Source: Chalara sp. BL73 (Eukaryota > Ascomycota > Leotiomycetes > Helotiales). Taken from it: a DNA stretch of 64,000 bases. The notes beneath the pieces were generated by a model. The model had not been told where the DNA came from and made no database searches. It saw nothing but the letters and a program-made list of their open reading frames with translations. Every line of letters begins with the position of its first letter. The first letter of the stretch is position 1. Shown here in pieces: positions 12,445 through 24,623 of the stretch. Position numbers and translations under genes: made by a program. The stretch spans positions 372,001 to 436,000 of the forward strand of contig CAKJVC010000001.1 in NCBI GenBank assembly GCA_918026815.1, read 5' to 3'.

Positions 12445-13913
12445 TTATGTGTCTTCCAAGCCTTCCTTATTCGTAAATTCATTCCTCAAGGGGTAGCCTA
12501 AACAACAATTCAGAACAAGCACTAATAGGAATGCAGAGAATTGGCAATCTGCATCAGCTGCGGTTGGCGGATTTGGAAGTCTAAGAAGAGTTTCCTATTT
12601 CTGGCCATCAATCATCTATGCTAGTTGGTCCTGGCATTCTGCTGTAGAAGTATACAGGGCATCTTTGATGAGTGATTGATCATCTGATCGTTGACTGTGA
12701 GAGCTGTACAATCTAGGCAAAGAGGGATATAGGTATGCGCTATGCTAGGTTTTGGGTTAGAAAAATATTATCTTAGGGAATAGGGCGCTGGTGACCGCAT
12801 TAAGTAGCTAAAGGGGTTGGTACTTTACCTGGCTTAAGAAATAAATTTATGGAACTAAAGGGAGCAACTTGAAGGTTCCGGCAGTGAAATGAGACACTGG
12901 CACTGGCACCGCTTCAATATGCGAGTGGGAGTCTATTTCTACCTCATAGAATCAAGTAAATGACATATACCTAATGCTCGTAATAGAAGGCGGCTATCAA
13001 TGCAGGTAGTCCCTGGTAGGCGAGTAGAAGCCTAATATTTTGGCAATGCGCCTCGCTTCTGCTTGCATGGAGCCAACAACCAGGACCTGGGATGGGCAGG
13101 ATCTATTCCACCCGAGGTACAGTCGAGTGAGCTAGGTGAAAATGTGTATACGCGAGGACGTTTTCAAGATTCGTCTTTGATTTGCAAATTTGAGCGACAT
13201 CAACGCCGTCGCCAAGACCAAAGTATGCCTTGGTTTAATTTCGGTCGAGTATTTCAAACTTTTCCTTCTAGATCGGAATCCACAAGTCGAGCGGGGTGGA
13301 CTGAAAGATGGCATTATTATCTTGATCATAGTGTGATGTTTTCTCCGTCTTTGTAGTGCCATCTCGTTTAGGGGATTATGACACCCAAAAATTCAGGTCC
13401 TTAAAGTGACTCATGTACAAAAACGGGAAATTAATAGCCTTGTGGCACACTCGGTGAAATTTTGCGGCCTTTTTTGTTCACTCCAAGCTCTAGAAGTTAG
13501 ACTAATGTTATCCAGGCAAAACCTATGGAAGAAAGCGTTGTAAGTATTTCGTATACGCGTTTAGTTTACGAGAACGGTAAGCGAATACGTCCCCCCGCTC
13601 TTTGTGGCTCTTCCGTGGTCATCCCCACCTTCCAGTTCTTCCCCATAGATACTCTGCATGGAGAAGAGCCGAAAGGTGGGGATAAATCAACTGCTCCTGG
13701 TAAGACGTGCTATGCTACTATAGAGATAATCTTGGGTCAGGCGATTTTCTGTGTGTAATTAAACCGTAGATTGACCGAGAAAGTGGACAATTATGAAGAT
13801 GGCGGACTTCGCATTTCTGTGAATATAAAGAGGATCATGAAATCCCAAGTTCCCTAACATCCCCTGCCAATTGAGCACCTCCCAACTCATCGGCAAGGAC
13901 TTTCAATTAAATC
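12445..13913. other. Intergenic with weak coding-like remnants; GH3 promoter
   Basis: The left part may hold the unrecognisable N-terminus of the HET relic. Minus-strand sequence at about 13,130-13,362 gives coding-like but interrupted stretches that I cannot assign. The last 300 bp are the promoter side of the beta-glucosidase gene, with a TATA-like site at 13824. Confidence 0.4.
13824..13829 (+). promoter_or_regulatory. TATA-like box of the beta-glucosidase gene
   Basis: TATAAA lies 85 bp before the ATG at 13914, a usual distance for a fungal core promoter when the 5' leader is short. It is a sequence match only. Confidence 0.4.
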
Positions 13914-16461
13914 ATGTTCAACATCTTTCGGGTGTTTATAATTTCCCTGGCGCTGAGTGGAGCCCAGTCTAAAGTACACTCTCCAAACTTTGAGAAAGAG
14001 GGAAGAAGCACAGGTAATCATGCACCAGAGTCCATATTGACAATAAACTACTGCTGATGCCATCATAGCTCGTGATTGGAATGCCGCTCAGGCCAAGGCA
14101 AACAAATTCATTGCTCAATTGACCCTCGAGGAAAAGGCATTTATGGTCACGGGCAACTCCTCAGCCGGAGCGTGTATTGGAAATATTAGGGCCATCCCAA
14201 GACTCGGATTTGGAGGCCTCTGCACCCAAGATGGCCCAACAGCACTTAATCGTGCGGACCTGATCAGCGTATTCCCAGCTGGTTTGACTGCTGCTGCTAG
14301 CTGGGACACAGGTCTTATATATGAACGTGGCAATGCACTGGCTACGGAGTTCAGGGATAAAGGTGTGCATATCTTGCTCGGGTGAGTGGAATCGCCATTC
14401 CTCGTGCTTTCAACAGATGCTTATAATGCCCAGCCCTGTCGCTGGTCCTATTGGTCGCCAGCCGCTTGGAGGTCGCAACTGGGAAGGATTCTCGCCCGAC
14501 CCTTATCTGACTGGACGGGCCATGGAGTTGACTGTTCGTGGTCATCAAGATGCTGGAGTGCAAGCCGTCTCTAAGCACTTCATCGGAAATGAGCAAGAGA
14601 CCCAGAGATCAAACACAGTTCTACCCGATGGCACCAATATTGAAGCAATCTCAGCAAATATCGACGATAGGACCTTGCACGAGCTATACCTTTGGCCTTT
14701 TGCCGATGCTGTCAAAGCAGGGACCCTTTCGATAATGTGCAGCTACAACAGGGTGAGTGAGACGTATGCTTGTGAGAATTCTCACCTTCTCAACGACATC
14801 TTGAAGACAGAACTTGGATTCAAAGGATATGTCATGTCGGACTTCTTTGCGACTCACTCAGGCGTCAAGTCGATCAAGGGCGGCCTTGATATGAATATGC
14901 CCGGAGCAATTGATTACGCCGGTGTTCGAACTGGTAGCACTTACTGGGGCGTGAATATTGTTAATGCCGTTACAAATGGATCCTTATCTATCGATCGGCT
15001 TGATGACATGATACGGCGATCTATGACACCGTACTATTTATTAGGGCAAGATAACGAAGACTTTCCAACTCCTGATCCAGCAACCTTGGCAGTACTTGCC
15101 ATTAATTATGGTAGTCAACTACCCATCTCTCAGCAACCTATAGCAAGAGATGTTCGAAGAAATCACGCGTCCATTATTCGCAAGTTAGGCTCCGCCGGAA
15201 GTGTCCTGCTCAAAAATATCAACTCAACTCTTCCTCTTAAAAGCCCTAAACATATTGGCGTGTTCGGCAATGACGCAGCAGACCTGGTAGCGGGTCTTGC
15301 GTTTCCGTCCGCAGAAACAACAACTGGACCAGCTATTGGAACGCTTGATATAGGAGGTGGATCTGGCTCAGCCCGCCACACGTATATCGTATCACCGTTG
15401 GACGCTATTAAAGCAAGGGCTTCGAAAATTGGAGCACGAGTGTCATACATCATAGATAATGAAGTTTTGGCAGCAAACGATCTGCACAGCGTTTACCCTA
15501 CTCCGGAGGTTTGTCTCGTCTTCCTCAAGACTTACGCATCAGAGGGTTTCGATCGAGTTACATTCGAAGCAGACTGGAACTCGACAGCTGTAGGTGAATT
15601 TTCTTTATGCTTCGGGAATAATGATATTTTTTTCCTTTTTGAGAATTGTGCTAATAGCTTTGTTTCTAGGTTGTTGAAAATGTGGCAGCACGATGTCCAA
15701 ATACTGTTGTAATCACCCATTCAGCAGGCGTAAACACCATGCCATGGGCCTCAAATACGAACGTCACAGCTATCATCGCCGCTCATCTTCCAGGAGAACA
15801 GAGTGGTAACTCTATTGTCGATGTCCTTTGGGGTGATTATAATCCCTCAGGCAGACTTCCTTACACAATTGCGAAACAGCCTTCGGATTATAATGCCGTC
15901 ATCGTGAATACTACCAATGTTACATCGGCGACTGGCTGGCAAGATGACTTTACTGACGGCCAATTAATTGACTACCGTCATTTCGACGCCAAGAATATCA
16001 CTCCTTTGTTCGAATTCGGCTTTGGCCTTAGTTACACCACTTTTGATATCGTTGGTGATCTCAAAGTTAAAGCTTTGGTCCAGAAGCCACTCGCTACCGC
16101 CAACAAAGACAACAAGATTACCCCAGGAGGAAACCCCGAGCTCTGGAATGATCTCGTCCAAGCCAGTGTCACAATATCAAACACGGGTTCCGTACAGGGC
16201 GCAACTGTCGCTCAGCTTTATGTGGCCATGCCACAGAATTCCGTCCCATCAGGTACTCCGCTTCAAGTTCTGCGTGGCTTTGAAAAAATAGAGCTCAAGG
16301 CCCGAGAAACGCGAAAGGTTGATTTCTTGTTGAAACGTCGGGACTTGAGCTTTTGGGATGTAGCTTCCCAGCAGTGGATCTTGCCTGAAGGCAAAATAAA
16401 CATTCGTGTTGGTTTCAGCTCAAGGGACATTAGAAGAGAAGCCGAAGTGCGGCTACGTTAG
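13914..16461 (+). CDS. Secreted GH3 beta-glucosidase
   Basis: Model: exons 13914-14013, 14069-14381, 14434-15589 and 15670-16461, giving 786 aa; introns of 55, 52 and 80 bp all keep frame. The first 18 residues (MFNIFRVFIISLALSGAQ) form a signal peptide. GH3 landmarks are in order: LGFGGLCTQDGPTALNRAD, VAGPIGRQPLGGRNWEGFSP, KHFIGNEQE, and GYVMSDFFATHS, whose Asp274 is the nucleophile. The second alpha/beta domain carries LLKNINSTLPL. After exon 4 come VVITHSAGVNTMPWA, GLSYTTFD and a C-terminal fibronectin-III-like domain (about 655-785). It should release glucose from cello-oligosaccharides or other beta-glucosides outside the cell. Length is within the family range. The nucleophile is followed by FF rather than the common W-G. 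The locus stands alone between HET relics, with no other carbohydrate enzyme nearby. Confidence 0.93.
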
Positions 16462-17260
16462 ATTACATATTTATATACGCATATTATGGCCCAAATTGCT
16501 GCAGTAATATGAGATACCCCTGACTCTCTCAACTCGAACTTCGATCGAGTAGCTCAGCTAGGCTGGCTCGCCGGCCTGAGGACTGTCATTTCAACCTACC
16601 ACATGCCCTATGGGTGACGTGATGACCCAAATACTTTCCTTTCCTCCACAATCGGACATGCAGCGAGTCTTAGCGTTGACTGTTGTCGTCAAATCTAGTG
16701 CTTTATCTCTTTCTGGATTCTGCCGTCAACAATATAAAATATAACTTTACACACGAACATTTTCATATGCCAAGCTAGGACTTACCGATATTCTGAAGCA
16801 TTTTTATCCTTACACCCCTAGCCAGTAATTATAATAGCCTTGTTATTACTTGACTATTAATATGTGAGTTATAAACTACATTCAGGTTATGTTATTTCAA
16901 CATTAATAAATAAATAAGTTAAAGATAATTAAATATGTGGAGATAATATTCGAATCTAATGATATCACCATCCCAATGCAGAATTTTATTCTGTTATATC
17001 CAAATTAATCCTGATTAATCAATTGTAATAGTACCATCAGATGCAGAGTTAAAACTACTTATATGTGGAGCCTCAGGTACTGACTCTAAGATGGGTCTCC
17101 ATACATTGCTAGCTACTCCTCCTCCCTTTCAGAGAGTTAGACGTTATATTCATACTTTTGCTACCTTACTGCTTTCAACATCTATGGTATCCCGTGTTGT
17201 TGCCGGTCTCAAGGCGTCCCATCCTATTCCCAGTACCTACGGGAGCTGTTACATTGTAGA
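16462..17260. other. AT-rich intergenic
   Basis: 3' flank of the beta-glucosidase gene. From about 16,740 to 17,060 the DNA is very AT-rich with no open frame of note. A 158-codon plus-strand frame at 17091-17567 lies opposite the HET relic and is its shadow. Confidence 0.5.
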
Positions 17261-18160
17261 TCACCATGGTATCATCCTTTTGCCTCGAAAGCTATCTGTT
17301 TTAAAACGTTCTTTAAGAGCCAGTGCAGTACTAAATTGTCGGGCATCGCCATCCCCATCTGAATTCTGGAAGAGCTCAAAGCAATATGCCCGCTCGCTAG
17401 CTATCTCGGTTATCTCTTCCACCCTGTTGAGCATGATCCGTTCTAGAACATTATTGAAATCAGCTTTATCTATAACCTCCCAAGGGCCAGTGCGTGTAGG
17501 CTCCTTTGAGGCTGCATCCATATCTATCACTACATCGCTTTTAATTTTGTTGAGGCTTACGTCTTGACAGAATTAAATCAGCTCTCCAAGCTGTTTCTTC
17601 CAGTGATCACGTTCCCTCTCAACTCGAGGTAACCATCCAAAACTTTCCCAAATGGATCAATACTATTTAGAGTGCAAGGTACATCAATAATAGAGCGAGA
17701 TAGTGCGAATCTATAAACATATTTTGGGCCCTATCTTAAAAGCACACAAGAAGAACGGTACTGTGTGTTGCGAAGTTCGACAACAATCGCTGTCTTTCCG
17801 TATAGATCGCCATGCTAGCTGATAATGAATATCCACTTGCCACAATCTGGCTAGGTATCTGCCAGGGGAGAAAGTTTGCGTAAGATTGCTCAGCCCCGTG
17901 AGGGTAGGCAGTATATTTTCATCGTAAGTGAGCTTAGTGCCAGTATAGTCAAAGACAACATCATCCCAAAGTTCCCCAACATCATCAGGTGTAATTTTGT
18001 GTCTAAGCTATTCTCTTTGTCATATAGGTAGATATTATGCATCTTTGATTTGAATGAACGAACGCGATATTCAGCTCGCGTATGAGTCGTCATGGCAAAT
18101 AGCTCTCTGCATTGCAACTGGAGCTCCCCTGTAAGTTTTCATTACATCGCTGCGATAGCA
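17261..18160 (-). pseudogene. Broken HET-domain gene, C-terminal two thirds
   Basis: Reading the minus strand from 18,120 down, a frame with ELFAMTTHTRAEYR is followed, after a frame change, by ITPDDVGELWDDVVFDYT, GTKLTYDENILPTLTGLSNL, then GRYLARLWQVDIHYQLAWRS. This is the block that in HET proteins follows the HET domain (D.LPALSGLA...YLAGLW...L.W). Next comes VPCTLNSIDPFGKVLDGYLE (about 17,680-17,620), the usual C.L...DPFG.V..G.L piece. After a further frame change, a run from about 17,600 to 17,261 contains a TAA and then DMDAASKEPTRTGPWEVIDK, the variable tail. The 5' HET core is not recognisable, although minus frames at 18,338-18,781 could be its remains. The frame changes and stop make it nonfunctional. 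Confidence 0.72.
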
Positions 18161-19768
18161 TTGAGTGGAGAGCACTAGGCTCATATTGAAACTTCCTAGG
18201 TTCTAATTAATATCAAAGTCGATGCGTCGCACTCACTTTTTCCTTCTCGGCAGTGATATAGTAGCCCAGTATCAGCAAAGTGAAGCATCATCCTCGATCA
18301 AATAACGGACATAATGCGAGTTCTAACTGGACAGAGCCTATAGTGATAGAATGGTATATAGATTCCTGAGTGAGAACCTCAAATATTGCATCCTAAAACC
18401 TGAAGAATCGTAGGCCGACACCAGTTTTTGAGGCTGCAAAGCCCGTCGTCGCACTAGGAAGCTTCTATTGCTCCAATAACAAGATAAAATCCACCGACAG
18501 TTGACGCAAGAAGGTTTTCTAATAGCCATTAAGTATGCTCTCTTGCTGCCTGACATTGTTCAAAAGAACTGAAGACCAGCCTTAACAATGTGCAGCAGCT
18601 ATGGCAGAGAGTTGATATTTTGGCTTGAGCGATCAGATAGGCTGAAGATAACACGAAGAAGGTTTAATCCAGCACCGTAACCTATATTGCGTGTAGGATC
18701 ATCTGGCCTCAGTATTCTAACCGCTTGTCTAATCCACAATAGACAATAAACCGCGCAGAGCCGCTCATAACAATATGACATTGTCTATCAGTAGTAGATA
18801 AGTCGCAAAGCGGAAGGCAGAGGGATCAAGGACTCTGGATTCGGCCTTGCGATTGCGAGTTACGTCTAGCATCTCCAGCATCTTGCATCTATATTCCACT
18901 CTCTATTTTAGAGGTTGATAAGGTCATATATTTTGCGGATTATCCACTTTCTACACGCCATCCCAAATAAGGTAGGGAAGCAAGGTCACTTACCGATCCC
19001 TCATATCACGATTTCGTTATGTTTATGAGGTAATGAAGGTAAAACTCTATCCAGCAAGTGCCCCTAACTAATGTTTCAAACCAGTATTTCAACGCCAATT
19101 AGCGTATTTACTCGTGCATACATCGGACCTGTATCGTCCTTAACCTATGAGAGAATATAGCAACCTAACTAACCGTTCTTAATAGGTTGCCAAGATCTCC
19201 AAGTGTAGCTAGCAAACTTTATTGTACAGCCCAAAAGTAACGCGCCTGGCTAAAACGCCTATGTTTAGGCAAAAAGTTAGCTACTAAGAGCTTTAACCTG
19301 TGGTTTTGCATGCAAATTGCTATAGTTTTGGAAGATATACTTGGGGCTGCTTTCCGAAGCTTGAGCGTCAGGAATGACGAGCTAAGCTTCACGAACCCTT
19401 GGAACCCTAGTTGACAAACCTTTCTCTAAATCATATATAAGCCCGCATTCTCAGAGCACTCTTCGTCAGCAACTGCCCGGAATACTGTCCCTACTCTGCT
19501 CGGCACACGTTGCGGCTGTAAGCTTGCATAATTCCAGCTAACCACCACATACAGTACCTGGTGCTTCTACAGATGTACAAAATATAACACGTGATCAAAC
19601 TCACCTCCTGAAAAATGGAGTGATTTGCACTAGAACCCTAAAAAATTTGTGTCTGTGACTTTAGATCATGTGAGACTTTCGATACAAGAAGTTCCAATTT
19701 GAATAGTTTTGGCTGTCTATATAATATAGCTTGCCATGTGCCAAACAAGGGGAAATCCCCAATTCTCC
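18161..19768. other. Intergenic, probably HET relic and 3' flank of ALDH
   Basis: Minus-strand frames at 18338-18556 and 18599-18781 are short and unassigned; they may be leftovers of the HET relic's N-terminal part. From 18,900 to 19,768 I see nothing beyond AT-rich spacer. Confidence 0.4.
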
Positions 19769-21426
19769 TCAGCCCACTCTAAAAAGCACCGTCTTGGTCT
19801 CCAAGAAATTATCTAGGCTCTCGTGTAAGCCCTCATGACCGACGCCACTGCTCTTCCACCCGCCGAATGGCAAATCTTCTGCCGTTGTTGGGGAGGTGGT
19901 ATTGATGCCCACCGTTCCTGCTTCGATTTGCTTTGCGCAGCGTAATGCACGACTTATATCGTTAGTGAAGACGGAGGCATAAAGGCCAAACTCCGTGTTG
20001 TTCGCCTTAGCTATGACCTCATCTTCCGTCTCGAAAGTGTTAATAACGACAACCGGCCCAAAAATCTCTTCCTTCATTATCTTAGCATCCTCCGGAATGT
20101 CAGTGAAAATAGTGGGATCAATAAATAAGCCATCTTTCCCTTCATGCTCCGCACCACCAAGGAGTGGCGGTTTATACTCTTTGCCATTCTCAATATAGCG
20201 GTGAACGATTTCAAATTGAGTTCTGTCTGCAACAGGGCCATGGTTCGTGGTGGGGTCGAGAGGGTCGCCTTTCTTGACCGAAGAAAACTTCTCTTTGAAT
20301 CTCGCGATAAATTTATCTGCAATAGGCCGTTGGACATAGACGCGAGAATTAGCCATGCAGATCTGTCCGCTATTGAATTGGATGCTCGCTTGCGTGCATT
20401 CTGCGGCGTACTCCAAGTCCGCGTCGTCAAATATAATTGCAGGAGACTTGCCCCCAAGTTCAAGAATCACGTTCTTCAGATTCGACTTCGCTGCAGCAGC
20501 CTGAATCAAGCGCCCTGTTCTGCCCGATCCCGTAAAGGATAGCGCACGCACATCCATATGAGATGACAAGCATGCTCCTGAGATATGGCCATGCCCCGAC
20601 AGAACATTGATGACTCCAGGTGGGAAGCCTGCCTTCTCGATCAAGGTGGCAACTTTGGCTGACTAGGAGGGCAGCAGAGTCAGCGGACTACCTTTCAAAT
20701 TTGCCTCGGTCAAAGAATCTTCCTTACTGTGAGGGGTGCCTTTTCACTACTTTTCAGAACAACGGTATTTCCAGCTGCTAATGCTGGAGCGACCTTTCCA
20801 GATAAAAATACCAGAGGCACGTTCCAAGGAATAATTACAGCTACAACACCAAATGGCTGTTTGAGAGTGATGTTGGCAAATCCAGGTGTGTTTAGACTCG
20901 AGCTTCCTTTGATATCATAGCCGGCTGCCGCGAAATATTCGAACCGATCGGCGGCCATGCCGCTTTCAAAATACGTACAAACTGGCCTCCCCATCGATAG
21001 TGCTTCAAGAGAGGCAAGCTCACCATGAGATTCTCGGATGAGAGCTGCGAGTTTCTTCATAGGTGCACCTCGCTGGCCAGGGGATAAGGCTGCCCAGCCT
21101 GGCTGGGCAGCTTTTGCTGCCGCGACAGCCGCATTTGTGTCTTCGACACTGGCCTCGAATACTATTATGGTCAGTAATGTTTTCTTGGGAAGCCTTAATA
21201 GATCTACGTACCTGTTGCCACCAATTCATGAGTGGCAGGCGATTTGATGTCGAAGGTTTTCCCATCGGAGGACTCGCAGAACTTTCACCGGATTTTTGGT
21301 CAGCTTGGATTTTGTGCCTGAAGGTTCGCATATTCTGACTTTCCCATTTATAAACAACCGGTTCTCAATCTGTGACGGCACAGGTTTTCTGTCGGTGTTC
21401 AAACCTCCCGGCTGATCGACTACCAT
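19769..21426 (-). CDS. NAD(P)-dependent aldehyde dehydrogenase
   Basis: Model: exons 21426-21340, 21281-21212, 21161-20728 and 20662-19769, giving 494 aa. Introns are 58, 50 and 65 bp; the first donor is GTCAGA, unusual but needed to join FINGK to the next block. The fold is complete: ENRLFINGK, the cofactor block AVIIPWNVPLVFLSGKVAPALAAGN split here only for reading as VIIPWNVP and APALAAGNTVVLK, FTGSGRTG, Glu265 in ELGGKSP, and the catalytic Cys299 in FNSGQICMANS. EEIFGPV and the C-terminal LPFGGWKSSGVGHEGL follow. It oxidises an aldehyde to the acid in the cytosol; the substrate is unknown, and the nearest relatives from memory are fungal ALDH1/2-type and salicylaldehyde-type enzymes. The ATG at 21426 is chosen for length and context; the frame is open upstream of it. 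Two SnoaL-like genes lie 1.5 kb upstream on the same strand. Confidence 0.93.
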
Positions 21427-22910
21427 GTTGACTGTGTAATAGATAAGATTTGAATTCGATGCGATAGTAGTGACCTTGATAGAGTGCAAACACTGATCAC
21501 GCGAATAACATTCACAAGACACAGATTGGTAGAAGAGTTGTTATTCTCAGCATCGAGAAATGATATGGATGCTTCTTGCATAAAAAGCAGTGGAGCTTTG
21601 GTCCTGCTTCGAGAATGTAACAATTGCCGTGGTCTCCCCGCACAAACTTAACTCTATGATGTGGCTTTACAGGGAACGGACTCACCATTCCGCCGGCCAG
21701 CCGCTCTACTCAAGTACTCAATACCCTTTCAAAATCGACCTTCGACATGCCAGTAGACCTCACCGCGGGGTCCCGTTCGCAATTGCCGGTATGAACCTCA
21801 GGATACAGCACCACCATTTGCCTATCCAACCCCGCCAATTGCGGCGCAAATTAGGACAAAATTGGATTGGAGCAAAAGTTTGTTTCGCGGGGAAATGTCG
21901 GCGAAAGAACTACATATAATCGAGCATTCCGTCTTCATCCGTCAAACGTGGCAATCCATATTAGTTTAGTATTTCTTAGCATATACCTCCATTTCACTTT
22001 TCGTAGCTAAGAGCCTAGTGAATCTTTCAGTGGACTAGATTATACAACCAGTCAGGCATGTCCCCTCTACTATGGTCCTCCTGTCTTGGCATGTCGTGGC
22101 GCACTACTCCAGTATGTAAATAAATTTTGCATTATAAGATATAAAACAAACTACGTCTTTAAATACAAGCTTAATTTAGTCAAAAAAAAAATTTTTAAAG
22201 TGATTTTAGTAAGTATAGTATAAGTTACGGTGCGTCCATGCCCTGTGCCTGCTGGTTTTCCATCAACATTGAGTTTGTGATGTAGCTTTTCTATTCAGTG
22301 GGCCATTTTCGTCCCTTTGCAAATCATTCCTTACTTTACCCGTTCAAGGCCTCATTATTCTCTTGCACAAAGCAAGAATGAGAGTCTTAAACACTCACAC
22401 GCTGAATAAGGTCTAATAAACAGGTACTATCTTCTCGAAATTGTACTTCTAAGTTATCTAGTTCCTCTACGGCAGGCTTAAGCGTACAAGGAACAGATAT
22501 ATATGCAAATGCTTCCATGAAAATTGAATTAGTGACGTGCCTTAGCTAACATTTATCTTAAATAGAACACATTAATACGCACATTTCACCCGAGACTCTG
22601 ACCCTTCATGAAAACAAGCAAGTAATTCGCGGATATCATAGAACCTATGATGGGGAAACAATGGGTCGCGTCGCATCGCACCATTGCGAATTACCCAATA
22701 AAGTGAAGCATACGACAACAACAACTTTCACTCTCTTCATTATTCACGGTTCTAAAACACTTCACCTGGTTTGTCTTTCTCCAATAAGCGACACAACGTA
22801 TAGCAATGCCGTTTCATTCTTGAATGGTCTCTACTACCGAGCTCAGTTCTCTCGGATGCGCATCGATATATATCGCGGTTCAGATTGCTATATGTATAAG
22901 CTTGTAGGCA
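21427..22910. other. Intergenic, AT-rich
   Basis: 5' flank of the aldehyde dehydrogenase gene, then AT-rich spacer. Plus-strand frames at 21590-21919 and 22661-23047 look like chance or shadow frames. Confidence 0.45.
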
Positions 22911-23545
22911 TTATAATAAAGCGAAAATATCAAGCCACGCCAACCTCTCTAATACACGAGGAGGAGCTGCTTCCATTGGGGTGGAAATTGCCTCCAGTTG
23001 AAAAATATAGCCATCGGAGTCCAGATGATACCAGACTGCCATTCTGACCAGCGCCCCTTTATCACCATATGTTGGACCCCACTTGCCAGCACACCACTCT
23101 GTCTCGAAGACACCCTTGGGGCGGAATCTTGAATGGAAATTGGCGACGATATATTTACTATCTTTGCCGAAGGCGGACCTCCTGAAGAGCAAGCGTCCTA
23201 GCCAACATCGCATGCATGAGCTTGATCCATTCGGTATACCCTTTGGGAGTCTTTTCGGATAGGGAAGCGATGTTCATCTGTTATTCTTTTGTCAGCTGGA
23301 TTCAAGCAGTGGGTTCCGTGAAAAAGTTCATTCAATAAGAGCCAAAGCATGAGGATTAAACTATAACTCAAGAAAATATCGTCGCTGTAATACGCAGAGT
23401 ATCCCGAGAAGTGGTCCTTGTTAAAGTTCCCAATATAGTCCATAAAATCCTTCTCGCCATTCAAGGGCTTTGTCCATGGAAGCTATACAAGAGCTAGACG
23501 GTATCACTCTTCCAAGGTATTCTCAGCACGTAAAGCAAGGCTGCT
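22911..23545 (-). CDS. SnoaL/NTF2-like small protein, exon structure uncertain, possibly decayed
   Basis: After a probable acceptor near 23484, the minus strand reads LPWTKPLNGEKDFMDYIGNF then NKDHFSGYSAYYSDDIFLSY. The 3' part is a 100-codon frame with FGKDSKYIVANFHSRFRPKG, VRMAVWYHLDSDG and ending at 22911. This layout (helix with an aromatic-Y-Y-D-D pair, then beta strands with W-Y-x-L-D) fits the cystatin-like cone fold of the SnoaL/ketosteroid-isomerase group. The middle is in a different frame. One workable path uses acceptor ...ACAG before 23279 and a 57-bp intron starting GTATAC near 23238, which keeps frame, but other joins exist and a frameshift is equally possible. The 5' end is not defined. 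The function cannot be given; such proteins often act as small cyclases, isomerases or dehydratases. Confidence 0.45.
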
Positions 23546-23670
23546 AACTTGAAATAATGGGCTGTGCGGATAAATCTCTCGGAATCAACGTTTACAGCTT
23601 GGGCTTGGCTTGTGGTAATAACGGATAGATGGCAAGGATCGAACTATAGTATAACCATTCATTTTATATC

Positions 23671-23983
23671 TTATCTAACAAATTCTAGGAGTGGCACATC
23701 GTGCTTTAATCCCGATACCCTTCCGTCTTTCATCAGGCTATACCATATCAAGTATGGGGTGTTGTATCCCTGACCTCGCTTGATAGGGGGCATTCCAAAG
23801 AATCCCTGTGAAGTGTAAGCAGCTGCACCCCAGAATATGGCCGACCACTAACCTCATCCATGTCCACCAGGGATGTGAAGGTGACATCTGGTGTGTAATA
23901 GGCGGAAATGTTTTGAACTGGTTGGTACTACAGGCAGTGACATATTTTTGAACATCTGATTTGCTGTCAGATGTGGAGGCCAT
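23671..23983 (-). pseudogene. SnoaL-like gene with a one-base frameshift
   Basis: The ATG at 23983 starts MASTSDSKSDVQKYVTACST. In a second frame the sequence goes on as VQNISAYYTPDVTFTSLVDM, and after a 47-bp intron (GTTAGT...CACAG) as GFFGMPPIKRGQGYNTPYLI then WYSLMKDGRVSGLKHDVP, with a stop at 23671. These are typical parts of a SnoaL/NTF2-like polypeptide. The two frames are offset by one base near 23,925 and no intron fits there, so it is either a one-base deletion or an assembly error. The total (about 90 residues) is also shorter than the fold normally needs, so part of the middle may be missing. It is related in type to the neighbour at 22911, suggesting a tandem pair. Confidence 0.55.
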
Positions 23984-24623
23984 CTTGAGAAAGCCCGATG
24001 ATTGTGATTATTGCAGATAGAGAGGGGCGTTGAGGGAGGAGTTAATACCAGTCCTAGTTGAGGAAAACCGATGGTTATGTATTGAGAAATTCACAAATTT
24101 AAAAGTTATTAAAAAGCCCCGTTGGAGATATGAGGTAATATAGAAAGTCTGGATTTGGTTTGGCTCGCTTGTAAGGAGCATAGTCAGGGGGCCTCACTTA
24201 CCACCACCTGTGCTGTTCCCATCATATATAATTATGCAGAAAGTATATGGGTGAAAGGGGGTATCTTACTTTCTTCGAAGATTCAATTGCTTATAATATC
24301 GAATAGCTTTAATGGCAGACGTGAACTCCTGCATTGACTAATGAGTGATTGGATAGATAGCTTTGTGCGCTAGCAATAGTGTCCAACGATGCACAACATG
24401 CTACAGTTACAGCGAGGCTACCATTTAGCTGTCGACACGAATGCATTCCCAACGAATAGTGCTTATGCATGTCTATTCGGTAATTTAATATACTGTGATA
24501 ACTCCTTCCCCTAGGTTTTCACGAATCTAGTTGAACGCGATTTCTAGAATTTAACAAGGATGGCGAGTACAGCCTGAGCAAAAAAGACTTCATTGATAGT
24601 CTTTTTCTTCCGTCACTAACAAT
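23984..24623. other. Intergenic
   Basis: 5' flanks of the SnoaL-like relic (minus) and the HET-ankyrin relic (plus). No supported gene. Confidence 0.5.

Noticed and set aside
17091..17567. 158-codon plus frame
   Set aside because: Ser/Leu-rich shadow opposite the HET C-terminal blocks.
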